Part shown: positions 1-8,637 of the stretch, piece after piece
Position numbering within the stretch: the stretch's first letter is position 1
Layout: the number at the start of each line of letters is the position of its first letter
From: CBDDCX01 sp965226925
GTDB lineage: Bacteria; Gemmatimonadota; Gemmatimonadetes; Longimicrobiales; Gaopeijiaceae
Length of the DNA: 64,000 nt
NCBI GenBank assembly: GCA_965226925.1
Contig: CBDDEN010000010.1
Span: forward strand, 581,682 to 645,681
Direction: 5' to 3'
The notes under the pieces: generated by a model
Database searches by the model: none
Told to the model about the DNA's origin: nothing
What the model saw: only the letters and a program-made list of their open reading frames with translations
Made by a program: the position numbers and the translations under genes

Positions 1-79
1 GAACCGTGAGGGGCTGGATCAACTCGATGCGGTCCGGTGCCCCAGGTCTTGCCTCCACTTCACCTAATGAGGTCATCCG

Positions 80-846
80 ATGTTCCCGATCGTTAGAGAC
101 ATTCCGTACCTGACCACCGAACAGATGATCGAAGTCAGAGAGTCGATCCGTCCGTAGCAGACCACCGGATGGATCGAGCGATGATGGAGGACTACCAGAT
201 CATCTTGATCCAGATGATGGAGAATGCTGGACGCAACCTGGCGGATCTCGCCCGCAAGCGGTTTCTCGGTGGAGACGCGGCGGAAAAGCGGGTCGCGGTG
301 CTTGCGGGAACCGGAGGAAACGGCGGCGGTGCGATGGTGTGCGCGCGGAGGCTGCACAACTGGGGTGCCCGTGTCACGGTGTATCTCACGACGTTCGAGT
401 CGGTAACACCCGTGCCTCGGCACCAGTTGGACATTCTGCGACGGATGGGCTTGGACGTTCGCTCAGCTGAAGAATTGGTGTCCGATCCGTCACCCGACTT
501 GATCCTGGATGGGGTGATCGGATACAGCCTCAACGGTCCCCCCCGTGGGCCCGCCAAGGACATGATCGAATGGGCCAACAACTCTCGAGCCGAGGTTCTC
601 TCACTCGATGCTCCGTCGGGGTTGGAAGCCACGACGGGTCAGGTGTGCGATCCGGCCATACGGGCGACCGCGACCATGACTCTGGCTCTCCCGAAGGAGG
701 GCTTGAGGTCTCCAGGTACTGAGGCCGTGGTGGGTGAGCTCTACTTGGCCGACATCAGTGTTCCTCCGGGACTGTATTCCTCGCCGGCCATCGCCCTGGA
801 GGTTGGGCCGATCTTCTCGATGTCGGATATCATCCGGATCATGTGA
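80..846 (+). pseudogene. nnrE: NAD(P)H-hydrate epimerase, interrupted near the N-terminus
   Basis: YjeF_N-type epimerase, which interconverts the R and S forms of hydrated NAD(P)H so that the dehydratase can repair them. The open frame 169-846 reads IQMMENAGRNLA, then LAGTGGNGGGAMVCARRL (nucleotide-binding loop) and SLDAPSGLEATTG, all typical of the family. The expected start PYLTTEQMIEV lies just upstream in another frame (80-136, closed by a stop at 155). Removing 35 nt (137-171) would rejoin MIEV directly to DRAMMED, so the gene looks split by a 35-nt insertion. A shortened protein could begin at Met 169 but would lack the first helix. No C-terminal dehydratase domain is present. Confidence 0.72.
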
Positions 847-856
847 GAAGCGTCGT

Positions 857-1409
857 CTACACTTCGAGCCGGTTCTCATACGCCACCCGCTCCTCATGCT
901 CGATGAAACGCTTCATGATGCGCAAGTACATGGCCCAGCAATAGCTGGAAGTCGTGTAGCGCTCGTTCGGATTCTTCCAACCGCCGTGTGTGAAGGTCAC
1001 TGACGTGCCACCCTCGCGCGGGCTGAGACCAAACCTCACCACGGTATCGGTCCAGTCGGTGTCCGCATCGGCCAGCCTGAGTTCGAAGGTAGAGGCCGCC
1101 TCGCACGCCGTGACCTCCGCGGTCCAGTCGTAGCCGGGACCGAATCCCAGGTGGTACATCTCTCCAAGAATCCACTTCTTCGGCCGCCGCCGCTCGGCGC
1201 CGTGGCCATCAACTCGGGCTTCTTGTACTCGGGATGGGTTGCGCCCGGCGTTCCTGAACCGGCACCTCCAGAACACGATACATCGTGCGTTCGGCACGGC
1301 CGCTGGACTTCAGGCTCCACCATTCGTCCAACTGAGAAGGCTCACTGACAGCTTGGAAAACCCGCTCGGGACTTGCCCAGATCGGGAACGTGAAAACGAT
1401 GTCAGCCAC
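857..1409 (-). pseudogene. AHSA1/SRPBCC-domain protein interrupted by an IS3 transposase fragment
   Basis: The N-terminal part (GTG start at 1409) reads VADIVFTFPIWASPERVFQA then DEWWSLKSSG, the usual opening of an Hsp90 ATPase activator homologue-like START protein. The C-terminal part (about 1171 to 857) reads ILGEMYHLGFGPGYDW then FTHGGWKNPNERY, the family's second half. Between them lie about 120 bp of IS3 transposase sequence (1172-1293) that shift the frame, so no single frame covers both halves. The physiological substrate of such proteins is generally unknown. A small lipoprotein gene ends 28 nt upstream on the same strand and may share a transcript. Confidence 0.7.
1172..1293 (-). 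mobile_element. Internal fragment of an IS3-family orfB inside the AHSA1 gene
   Basis: On the minus strand the segment encodes ERTMYRVL and EVPVQERRAQ and, in another frame, the counterpart of PEYKKPELMATAP. This matches the orfB of the two larger IS3 copies at about 8068-8220 and 58060-58220. Relative to those copies it lacks about 6, 4 and 35-40 nt at three internal places. It has no IS ends, so it is a gene-internal piece rather than a transposition product. Confidence 0.75.
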
Positions 1410-1436
1410 GGGACACCTCAGCGTTGAATGGTCTCG

Positions 1437-1798
1437 TTAGCCCAGCAGCCCGACAAGCCTGCCCACCGCGCCCCCGAGGAAGTCCTTCAGGTCGGCGAGG
1501 TCCGAGGCATCGTCCAGCCACGACATCACGCGGACGCCGACCCTGCTTCCCCAGGCCGGCCCGCGAAACGCCTTGATCTCGAGCACGCCCTCGATCTCGT
1601 CCCAGCTCCATAGCGTCTCGTGGGTGCACGTCCTCACGAAGCTGGCTCCATCCGCGTTCCTAGTCAGCGGACAGCGCCTCCACAGGATCGGCACTTCCGG
1701 CAGGGTGAGCGATCAGCGCAGCCGAATCCATCCTCGGAGCAGGCAGCAAGCACGAAGCAGGCTGCTGCCACGATTGGCAATCCGGACCGACGCGACAT
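1437..1798 (-). pseudogene. Small lipoprotein of unknown function, probable frameshift
   Basis: The start at 1798 gives MSRRSGLPIVAAACFVLAAC, a lipoprotein signal with lipobox LAAC. The frame is lost around 1710-1725 and the adjacent frame continues SLTLPEVPILWRRC, then WSWDEIEGVLEIKAFRGPAW, to a stop at 1437. The combined product would be about 120 residues. I do not recognise the mature domain. The gene lies just upstream of the AHSA1 gene and reads the same way. The frameshift is inferred only from continuity of plausible protein, so a sequencing error is possible. Confidence 0.45.
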
Positions 1799-1835
1799 CC
1801 GGCTAGGGGTGATCACAGTCCTCGGGATCGTCGCT

Positions 1836-2126
1836 TCAGGAGACGAGTTCAATGCGGAGGTTGAGCCCAAGCACGTGGGCAGCGGCAGTCAGGGTGTCTA
1901 AGCGGATGCGGTCGTTATCCGGGTCCAAGATCCGGTCCAGTTGACTGCGGCTGGTGTTCATTGCTGCAGCCATCGCCCGCTTGCTGATGTGCTCCTTTGC
2001 CATAGCCTGCTGCAACTGCCAGGCCAGGACGCGCTTCACAGCGATCGCGTTGGTCTCCTCGAGGGTGCCTTCCTCCTTGAGGAAGTCCTCGAACGACGAA
2101 CCGATACGTGCGTCCTTCTTGCTCAT
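1836..2126 (-). CDS. XRE-family antitoxin (HTH_37/HigA-like)
   Basis: A 96-residue DNA-binding antitoxin. After a 45-residue lead it has the helix-turn-helix HISKRAMAAAMNTSRSQLDR and LDTLTAAAHVLGLNLRIELV, typical of the partner of Gp49/HigB-type RNase toxins. Its ATG at 2126 overlaps the stop of the toxin frame by 4 nt (ATGA), giving the toxin-first order and translational coupling usual for this class. Autorepression of the operon is expected from the family. Confidence 0.8.
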   Translation of the reverse strand: MSKKDARIGSSFEDFLKEEGTLEETNAIAVKRVLAWQLQQAMAKEHISKRAMAAAMNTSRSQLDRILDPDNDRIRLDTLTAAAHVLGLNLRIELVS

Positions 2127-2469
2127 GAAGTGATCTCCTTTGCTCGTTTCTTCGCGAGATCCAAATCTGTCTTTGGGGTCTTCTGGCTCCTTTTCACAAA
2201 GCCGTGGAGAAGGACCATTCGCTGCTTGTGAACCGTGAAGATCACCCGAGCAATTCGCTTGTCGGTGATATTCGATCGAATCTCGTGCAGCCTGTCTCCA
2301 AGTGAGCGTGCCAGCGGCATTCCCTGAGGCCAACCGAATTCGGCGGTAGCAATGTCGCGTCCGACAATCCTTTGCTCTCATCGTCCAACTCACGAAGCCA
2401 ATCCCTTACGGGTTCCTTGCCATTGGCGCTTTGGTAGAAGGCCGCCGGCAGTTTCTTGTGTTTCGACAT
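2123..2469 (-). pseudogene. RelE/HigB-like (phage Gp49, DUF891) toxin, frameshifted
   Basis: The first frame from Met 2469 reads MSKHKKLPAAFYQSANGKEP then VRDWLRELDDESKGL. The second frame then continues IATAEFGWPQGMPLARSLG, RLHEIRSNITDKRIARVIF and LLHGFVKRSQKTP. Together these are one complete Gp49-like ribosome-dependent mRNA interferase of about 115 residues. The frame changes near 2361-2371, where one extra base would restore it. The C-terminal half keeps the basic, aromatic-rich core of the family. The module is either an inactivated toxin or a consensus error; the intact antitoxin next to it fits both. Confidence 0.75.
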
Positions 2470-2650
2470 GGTACCTCACAAGGTACAGTGTACTACAAAT
2501 GGTACACCAGGTCAAGCGAAGGGTGTTCCCGCAGGCCGGAAGATCCGATGAGTGGGGCTACTCCGAGTAGCGACTCGTGATCCCAGGGTCGTTCTCGTTG
2601 TCGGTCTGATCGCTTGTCGGGTAGCTCTTCCACATAGCAGCCAAGTTCAC

Positions 2651-2660
2651 TATACGTATA
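2651..2660. promoter_or_regulatory. Palindrome in an AT-rich leader of the PIN toxin-antitoxin operon
   Basis: TATACGTATA is a perfect 10-bp palindrome in a short AT-rich stretch (about 2648-2680) of otherwise GC-rich DNA. It lies 30 bp upstream of the antitoxin ATG, with AGGAGG at 2681-2686. The placement fits an operator/promoter autoregulated by the antitoxin. Confidence 0.4.
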
Positions 2661-2690
2661 TATGACTTTCTATCATACGTAGGAGGCTCC

Positions 2691-2921
2691 ATGACAAAGA
2701 CGAAGCTCACGTTGTCGGTCGATAGGGCTCTAGTCGCGCGGGCAAAACAGTTCTCGCGTAGGAACGACACCACAGTCTCGGAGTTGGTATCGCGGTTTCT
2801 GGCGTCCTTGGACGATGACCGCGGGGTAGCGGCGCCCATTACTTCGCGTCTACGTGGGGTCATACCTTCCGGCGTCAGACGGGCGGAATACCGCGAGTAC
2901 CTAGAGGAGAAGCACGGGTGA
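2691..2921 (+). CDS. Antitoxin of a VapBC-type pair (DUF6364-like)
   Basis: A 76-residue protein opening MTKTKLTLSVDRALVARAKQ, the ribbon-helix-helix-like start of DUF6364 antitoxins. A C-terminal tail (RRAEYREYLEEKHG) would contact the toxin. A strong AGGAGG precedes the ATG. The stop overlaps the GTG start of the PIN gene (GTGA), so the two are translationally coupled. The expected role is to neutralise the downstream RNase and repress its own promoter. Confidence 0.75.
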   Translation: MTKTKLTLSVDRALVARAKQFSRRNDTTVSELVSRFLASLDDDRGVAAPITSRLRGVIPSGVRRAEYREYLEEKHG

Positions 2922-3334
2922 CGAGGGTTCTGCTCGACGTCAACGTGGTGCTCGATGTCTTGGCGGACAGGAAGCCCTTCGCTGAGGAGGCTGCCGCCCT
3001 CTTCGGTGTGATCGAAGCCGGTGCCCTGCACGGATTCGTCGCGGCCCATACGATCACCACGCTTCACTATCTCTTGGCCAGGCACCTTGGGAAAGCGAAG
3101 ACGCGACGGGTGCTCATGGACTTACTTCAGCTACTCCGAGTTGTGGAAGTAGACGAGGATCGGCTGCGGCATGCCCTGGGACTGAACTGGACGGACTTTG
3201 AGGATGCGGTTCAGGCCGCGTGCGCCGAGAAGGCGGAGGCGGACTACCTCGTGACACGGGACAAGAAGGGATACACGAAGTCCGCAGTGAGGCCCGTGAC
3301 GCCTGCCGAACTGTTGGTTCTGATCCAGGAGTAA
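2918..3334 (+). CDS. PIN-domain ribonuclease toxin (VapC-like)
   Basis: A 138-residue PIN domain with the acidic metal-binding set visible: LLDVNVVLDVL (first Asp), an early Glu in EEAAAL, NWTDFEDAVQ and DYLVTRDKKGY. Length and motif order match the PIN_3 branch common beside DUF6364 antitoxins. The GTG start at 2918 is chosen because it overlaps the antitoxin stop. Cleavage of RNA is expected from the family; the target is unknown. Confidence 0.82.
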   Translation: MTRVLLDVNVVLDVLADRKPFAEEAAALFGVIEAGALHGFVAAHTITTLHYLLARHLGKAKTRRVLMDLLQLLRVVEVDEDRLRHALGLNWTDFEDAVQAACAEKAEADYLVTRDKKGYTKSAVRPVTPAELLVLIQE

Positions 3335-3635
3335 GACGGATCGGAGCCACACGACCCTTCGCTCTGAAATCAGCAACTCATTTCCAAGTTCTCATGTCAT
3401 GTCACGGACTCCATGGGAATTCCACAGCGGCTCCTAGGTGTCCACGATACCGGGGGAATTCCACTACAAAAAGCAGGCTACCTGAGCGTCGGCTGGGTTT
3501 TAGAACAGGACGCCCGGGGTCAGGTGGCACGGGTGATATTGTCAACGGTGCTCAAATCACCGCGGGACACGGAAACCCCTGGCCGGGGTACCCGAACGCC
3601 TCAAATCTCAAACCCTTTCCACCGAGACTAGCCTC
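3335..3635. other. Non-coding gap before asnB
   Basis: About 300 bp without a convincing gene on either strand. It contains two copies of GGAATTCCAC about 40 bp apart (near 3416 and 3455) and no clear terminator after the PIN gene. The asnB promoter must lie here, but I see no unambiguous -35/-10 pair. Confidence 0.4.
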
Positions 3636-5297
3636 TTGTGCTCTATACTGGGGATCCTCGACATCAAGTCGGATCCGTCCAAGCTCCGAGAACGCGCCCT
3701 GGAACTGTCCGAGCTCCAGCGCCATCGGGGACCGGACTGGTCCGGTGTCTTTTCCTGCAGCTATGCGATTCTCGCGCACGAGAGACTCGCAATCGTGGAT
3801 GTGCTGCACGGTGCTCAGCCTCTCGGCGATCCCGAGGTTGGCCCAATGCTCGCGGTGAATGGAGAGATCTACAATCACCGGTCCCTCCGTGCTGAATTCC
3901 CCGCCTGGTCGTTTCGGACGGACTCCGATTGTGAGGTGATCCTGCCGCTCTACGAGCGAGGCTGTGCGGAGTTCCTGAACAGGCTGAGCGGGATTTTCGC
4001 CTTCGTCCTCTACGACATCGCCCGGGACCGGTATCTGATCGCGAGAGATCCGATGGGTGTCGTGCCGCTCTACACGGGCCACGACGAGGCTGGAAACTTC
4101 TACGTGGCTTCGGAGATGAAGGCGCTCATTCCGGTGTGCAAGACCGTCGAGGAGTTTCCCCCGGGACACTATCTGGACAGTAGGCAGGGCCACGAACCGC
4201 TCCGCTACTACGATCCGGATTGGCGCCAGCTCGAAGGCCTCGCCACGCATACCGACGTGGCCAGCATTCGCCGTGGACTGGAGGACGCGGTCCATCAACA
4301 GTTGATGAGCGACGTGCCCTACGGTGTGCTCCTCTCCGGAGGCTTAGACTCATCCATCATCTCGGCCATCGCGAAGAAATACTCGGCGAAACGAATCGAG
4401 GATGATGATTCGGGCGACGCCTGGTGGCCCCAGTTGCACTCCTTCGCCGTGGGGCTCGAAGGAGCCCCCGACCTGCGTGCCGCGAAGGAAGTGGCCGACT
4501 ACATCGGGACGGTGCATCACGAGTTCCACTTCACGGTCCAGGAAGGAATAGATGCCCTCCGTGACGTGATCTACCACCTAGAGACCTACGACGTCACGAC
4601 CATCAGAGCGGGCACTCCCATGTATTTGATGGCACGCCGCATCCGAGCCATGGGCATCAAGATGGTCTTGTCGGGAGAGGGCGCGGACGAGATCTTCGGC
4701 GGGTACCTGTACTTCCACAAAGCACCGGACGCGCCGGCATTCCACGAAGAAACCGTGCGGAAGCTCGACCGCCTGCACTGGTTTGATTGCCTCCGCGCGA
4801 ACAAGTCGATGGCCGCCTGGGGGATAGAGGCAAGGGTGCCCTTCCTGGATCGGGAGTTTCTCGATATCGCGATGTCCCTCGATCCGGCGGAGAAGATGAT
4901 CGGGCCCGAGGCGATGGAGAAACGGGTGCTGCGCGAGGCCTTCGCCGACATGCTCCCCGAGCGAATCATCCGGCGGCAAAAGGAGCAGTTCTCGGACGGC
5001 GTCGGGTACTCTTGGATCGACGGCCTCAAAGACCACGCCAAGAGCCGGGTGTCCGAGATGGAGATGGCCAAGGCCACGACACGCTTCCCCTACAACACAC
5101 CCGATACGAAGGAGGGGTACTACTACCGAACCCTCTTCGAGGAGCACTTCCCGCTCGCCTCGGCCGCCGCCTGCGTTCTGGGAGGGAAATCGGTGGCTTG
5201 TAGTACACCGGAGGCATTGGAGTGGGACTCGGCGTTCCAGGACGTGAACGAGCCATCCGGGCGTGCTATCAAGGGCGTGCACCAGGATGCCTACTGA
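3636..5297 (+). CDS. asnB: Asparagine synthetase B, glutamine-hydrolysing
   Basis: Converts aspartate, glutamine and ATP to asparagine, glutamate and AMP/PPi. The 553-residue protein has an N-terminal Ntn amidotransferase domain (catalytic Cys2 in MCSILGI; RHRGPDWSG; VNGEIYNH) and a C-terminal synthetase domain with the ATP loop VLLSGGLDSSIISAIA and LSGEGADEIFGGY. The start is a rare TTG at 3636, fixed by the need for Cys at position 2. Length and motifs match the E. coli AsnB class, so the enzyme should be active. It stands alone, with no obvious operon partner. Confidence 0.93.
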   Translation: MCSILGILDIKSDPSKLRERALELSELQRHRGPDWSGVFSCSYAILAHERLAIVDVLHGAQPLGDPEVGPMLAVNGEIYNHRSLRAEFPAWSFRTDSDCEVILPLYERGCAEFLNRLSGIFAFVLYDIARDRYLIARDPMGVVPLYTGHDEAGNFYVASEMKALIPVCKTVEEFPPGHYLDSRQGHEPLRYYDPDWRQLEGLATHTDVASIRRGLEDAVHQQLMSDVPYGVLLSGGLDSSIISAIAKKYSAKRIEDDDSGDAWWPQLHSFAVGLEGAPDLRAAKEVADYIGTVHHEFHFTVQEGIDALRDVIYHLETYDVTTIRAGTPMYLMARRIRAMGIKMVLSGEGADEIFGGYLYFHKAPDAPAFHEETVRKLDRLHWFDCLRANKSMAAWGIEARVPFLDREFLDIAMSLDPAEKMIGPEAMEKRVLREAFADMLPERIIRRQKEQFSDGVGYSWIDGLKDHAKSRVSEMEMAKATTRFPYNTPDTKEGYYYRTLFEEHFPLASAAACVLGGKSVACSTPEALEWDSAFQDVNEPSGRAIKGVHQDAY

Positions 5298-5445
5298 GGC
5301 CCCTGTCAACTTCTTGTGACCGGAGCGGCTCTTGGGACGTGGAGGGTCGGAGTTCTTCAGGCCGGCCGTAGCCGCCCACCACCTGATCGTCACTCATTGC
5401 GATCCCCGCGACATTGCCTCGAGACCGCCCTTGGAACCTCGCCCT

Positions 5446-5472
5446 CAACATAGAGGCCCAACATAGAGGCCC
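5446..5472. repeat. Two overlapping copies of a 14-bp repeat
   Basis: CAACATAGAGGCCC occurs at 5446-5459 and again at 5459-5472 (period 13). It lies in the 234-bp non-coding stretch between asnB and the attachment site. Confidence 0.6.
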
Positions 5473-5531
5473 CCTCCGCCGACGGACCAAGGGGGTCTCC
5501 AGTAACACCATATAGATCAACGCTTTACATC

Positions 5532-5577
5532 AGTGGAGCCAGCCGGGATCGAACCGGCGACCTCTGGCTTGCAAAGC
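5532..5577. other. Left attachment site: 46-bp copy of the tRNA-Ala 3' part
   Basis: Identical over 46 bp to 18,518-18,563, which is the 3' half (anticodon stem to discriminator) of the intact tRNA-Ala. The 5' half of the tRNA is absent here, so this is the displaced copy produced by site-specific integration into the gene. Confidence 0.88.
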
Positions 5578-5672
5578 GATGGACGGTCAACCATGAGCAA
5601 CAGAAACCCGCCTAAACACTAGGCTTTCGGTTCTTCTGTAACCGTGAGCAACCGTCAGCAGCCGTGGGGTTT

Positions 5673-5693
5673 GGCACTGTTTCTGGCACTGTT
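5673..5693. promoter_or_regulatory. Putative integrase arm-type sites, left end
   Basis: GGCACTGTT occurs at 5673-5681 and 5685-5693, same orientation, 12 bp apart. The same pair with the same spacing occurs at 16,530-16,550 beyond the integrase. Paired arm sites inside both ends are the usual arrangement for tyrosine integrases. Confidence 0.5.
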
Positions 5694-5768
5694 TGGCTTT
5701 AGTGATGGCGGCCACCCCCCCTGACCGAGAAGGAGGCCACCTCCGAACGATGCGGGTGACTGCTTGGC

Positions 5769-6044
5769 CTACTTCACCCTCACGTGCTTCACTGTCTCAC
5801 TACAAAACGGCATCGGCAACTGCCTAGGCTGATCCGTCTCGACCTCGAACTCCTCATGCTCCCGCATCGTGCGCAGGAACCAATCATGGGCTTCACGGGC
5901 GGTGTGGATACCGTAGTGAGGTGAGAGTCTGAACGTCACCTCTGTAGGTGCCATGCTGCTGTCAGGATACTCGCAGCGGATGGTGAGCCGAGGGGCGCGA
6001 GTCTGCGGCTGGATCGAGTCGAATCCGAAAAACGGTATGCCCAT
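5769..6044 (-). CDS. Hypothetical protein
   Basis: A 91-residue frame starting MGIPFFGFDSIQPQTRAPRL, containing TVRF-like beta stretches (LTIRCEY, EVTFRLSP) and ending VKHVRVK. I recognise no family. It is element cargo, between the left attachment site and the helicase remnant. No strong ribosome-binding site is visible upstream of the Met. Confidence 0.4.
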   Translation of the reverse strand: MGIPFFGFDSIQPQTRAPRLTIRCEYPDSSMAPTEVTFRLSPHYGIHTAREAHDWFLRTMREHEEFEVETDQPRQLPMPFCSETVKHVRVK

Positions 6045-6112
6045 GGATTCAAGCTATGGGTGCTCGTCGGGCATTGCGATAGCTGGATGGGACTGATGCG
6101 AGGCGCTGGTAT

Positions 6113-6179
6113 CGCATGACGGCTCAGTGGTTAATGGGTATTCTCTGCGTTCGCGGGCATCCCGGTTCGGGAGTGTGCT
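6113..6179 (+). other. Degenerate tRNA-like stretch
   Basis: GGCTCAGTGGTTAATGG resembles a tRNA D-arm and ATCCCGGTTCGGGAG resembles a T-arm, about 40 nt apart. The middle part (CTGCGTTCGCGG) folds with only a 4-nt loop, so there is no anticodon arm, and the acceptor ends pair poorly. At most this is a decayed tRNA-like sequence carried by the element. Confidence 0.2.
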
Positions 6180-6189
6180 GTCCGTGTCT

Positions 6190-7027
6190 TCAGGCCTCAG
6201 AGAACAGCTTCTTTAGCTGATCATTAGTCTGCACGATCTGCACTCTCTCTCGGACCTCAGAGTTCTTGAGATCCAGGCGCTTGATGTTCCCCTTTTTGTC
6301 AACGATGGCCATCTCGATTCTGCCGAAGGCTGGGTGATGCTTCGCCGCGTAGTTGGCGAGCCACTTGGCTTTGTACGGGGCATCGGCGTAGTCCGGACCG
6401 TGGGGATCGACTATATCGACGCGGTATCCCTTCCCGTCATGCCTGACGATCAAGAAATCCGGATACATCCCATACCATCGTCCGCCCATCTCGTAGGGCA
6501 CGCAAAGAGACCAATGCTTTCTCGGGAGGTTTCTTGACCACGCTGTGAAGTCGGTCCGCTCCAGTTCCTCCTTTATGACCGCAGTTTCCCACTTGTTGAG
6601 GCTGGCTGGAAGTTGCCCTTCTTTATCCACAAAGATGTGGCTGGCCCATCGAGTATCTACATCCCGAACATCTAGCCGGTGGGGCAACTCGATTGTCGTG
6701 AGGCCGGGAGAGTCGGCTAGCTGCCGGACCTCGAGGTATCGAAGCCGATCCCCTTCAGCCAGTGCGAGGATCGCGTCGTGATGGGTCTCAAGCCACTTCT
6801 CCACTGTGTCGTGGCCGACTTGATCGAGACTGTCGAACGTGCCCTGATCGGCGGCCAGGGTGAAGGCCTCCACCTTGCCTAGGGTGCGTAGCGCCTCATT
6901 CTGTGAGATACGTGTTTTCCACCACAGCTTGTGAAGCCCCTCACCGAGTCTTCTGCCGGCAGCCGCAAACAGGTCTTCCAAATTATGGGCGGACACCTCC
7001 AAGGCTTCACTCCGCTCCTCGGCCAAC
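6190..7027 (-). pseudogene. C-terminal fragment of a type III restriction/DEAD-like helicase protein
   Basis: About 280 residues from LAEERSEALEVSAHNLEDLF to the stop at 6190. The end contains MYPDFLIVRHDGKGYRVDIV and FGRIEMAIVDKKGNI, resembling the C-terminal nuclease-like region of type III Res-type helicases. Helicase motifs are missing because the 5' side is replaced by the IS3 element starting at 7028. The frame continues to 7065 only by using IS sequence. This was probably the element's defence or restriction cargo. The family assignment rests on similarity recalled by eye. Confidence 0.5.
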
Positions 7028-7100
7028 CCCTCTCTGCCAACGTACGTGAGACACAGAGCACGCAAAGAATTAGAGTAGGGCGAAGGCAGAGAAAACGAAC

Positions 7101-7811
7101 ATGTTGGGACTGCGAGAGAGAATGGAAGAGAATGGTAGTGCCCCTCGAACCGGGGGGGCCAAGCGAAGCGCGGCAGCTCCTGCGGACCCGGAGGTAGTAG
7201 ATAGGCCGCTACGCCGGCGGTTCAGTCCGTCGTACAAGCTGCGGATCGTCGAAGAAGCGGACCGGTGCACCGAGCCCGGCGAGGTGGGCCGCAAGACGTT
7301 CTGTCGGTTCTTCCGCTGGTACAATTCGGCATCTCGATGCTAACCCCCGAGCAGGTCCACTTCGGGAACGCCGATCAGGTCATTGCCGGCAGGAAATCCG
7401 TGCTCCGCGAAGCATGGGCCGCTCATCCCGAACGCTTCGTCAGAGGTGTGCCGAAGCCCAAACCGCTCCCGGAGGCCGTCTTCATCAATCCTCCCATCCC
7501 TTCCCTCACCACACAGGACATTGCTCTCTAATTAATCCCGTAGAGTGTCCCAGCTCCTGCGGCGCGAGGGCCTGTACTCGTCGCACCTGACGACGTGGCG
7601 CAAGGCGGCGCATAGCGGGTCGCTGAAGGCCCTGTCGAAGAAACGCGGCCGCAAGCCGGAGCGAAATCCTCTGGATGAGAAGGTACGCAAGCTGGAGCGC
7701 CGCAATGCTCGGCTCGAGGATGAGCTCAGGAAGGCACACCTGATCATCGACGTGCAGGGAAAAGTTGCGGGGCTGCTGGGGATAAGCCTCGACGACGGGA
7801 CGAACTCTTGA
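7101..7811 (+). pseudogene. IS3 orfA (HTH protein), disrupted
   Basis: The first part reads MLGLRERMEENGSAPRTGGA then RRRFSPSYKLRIVEEADRC, the helix-turn-helix start of an IS3 OrfA. After EPGEVG the frame runs into a foreign insertion (7291-7552). The remainder resumes LRREGLYSSHLTTWRKAAHS and ends with the coiled-coil-like part KVRKLERRNARLEDELRKAH at 7811, overlapping orfB. OrfA and OrfB together would form the transposase; this OrfA cannot be made intact. Confidence 0.75.
7291..7552 (+). mobile_element. 3' fragment of a divergent IS3 relative inserted in orfA
   Basis: Encodes ISMLTPEQVHFGNADQVIAG then HPERFVRGVPKPKPLPEAVF and ends CTAATTAATCCCGTAGAGTG, the counterpart of the orfB 3' end plus most of the right end of the resident IS3, with scattered substitutions. 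It also lacks about 18 nt near its start (after TGGTACAAT). It sits exactly between GAGGTGGGCC and AGCTCCTGCG, which are contiguous in copy 2. Confidence 0.7.
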
Positions 7812-8637
7812 AGGCGGCCGATGAGCTGGCTAAGCACGTCGGTGTAAAACCGGCGTGCGCGGCCCTCGAGGTCTGCCGATCGACGTTGTACCGTCGTCGA
7901 GGCCCATCGACCGGGCAACGGCAGCCCCGCCCGACGCCCGCCCGGGCATTGAGCGAGACGGAACGAGGCGAGGTCTTCGACACGCTGTGTTCGGAGCGGT
8001 TCGTGGACCGCTCACCCGCCGAGGTGGTGGCCACGCTGCTCGACGAAGAGGTCTACCTGTGCAGCGAACGCACGATGTATCGTGTTCTGGCCTCCGAGGT
8101 GCCGGTTCAGGAACGCCGGGCGCAGCGCACCCATCCCGAGTACAAGAAGCCCGAGTTGATGGCCACGGCGCCGAACCAGGTGTGGTCCTGGGACATCACG
8201 CGGCTGCTGGGGCCGAAGAAGTGGAGCTACTACTACCTGTACGTGATCCTGGACATCTACAGCCGCTACGTCGTGGGCTGGATGGTGGCGGACCGGGAGA
8301 ACTCGGCCCTGGCCGGCCGGTTGATCCAGCAGAGCTGCCTGAAGCATGGCGTCCAGCCCCGGGTCCTGACCCTGCACTCGGATCGGGGAGCTCCAATGAC
8401 GAGCCAATGCACCGCTCAACTTCTCGCTGACCTCGGCGTGACCCGCTCGTTGAGCCGGCCTCAGGTCTCGGATGACAATCCGTTCTCCGAGGCTCAGTTC
8501 AAGACCTTGAAGTACCATCCCTCGTTTCCCGGACGGTTCGGAGACCAGGGCCAGGCCAAGACCTTCTGTCGATCGTTCTTCCGTTGGTACAATGCCGAGC
8601 ACAGGCACGGGGGCATCTCGATGCTGACCCCCGAACA
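7808..8637 (+). pseudogene. IS3 orfB transposase, 3' end cut off by IS256 insertion
   Basis: DDE transposase of the rve type. TTG start overlapping the orfA stop; HTH_21-like N-terminus; catalytic residues in WSWDITRL (Asp), LHSDRGAPM (Asp) and DDNPFSEAQFKTLKY (Glu). The frame is intact to MLTPEQ at about 8637, where the IS256 element begins, then runs into it and stops at 8656. The missing C-terminal third resumes at 10,095. The product would lack the conserved end, so it is probably inactive. Confidence 0.8.

Noticed and set aside
6113..6179. Functional tRNA in the island
   Set aside because: D- and T-arm-like parts are present but no 7-nt anticodon loop and poor acceptor pairing; listed only as a tRNA-like stretch.
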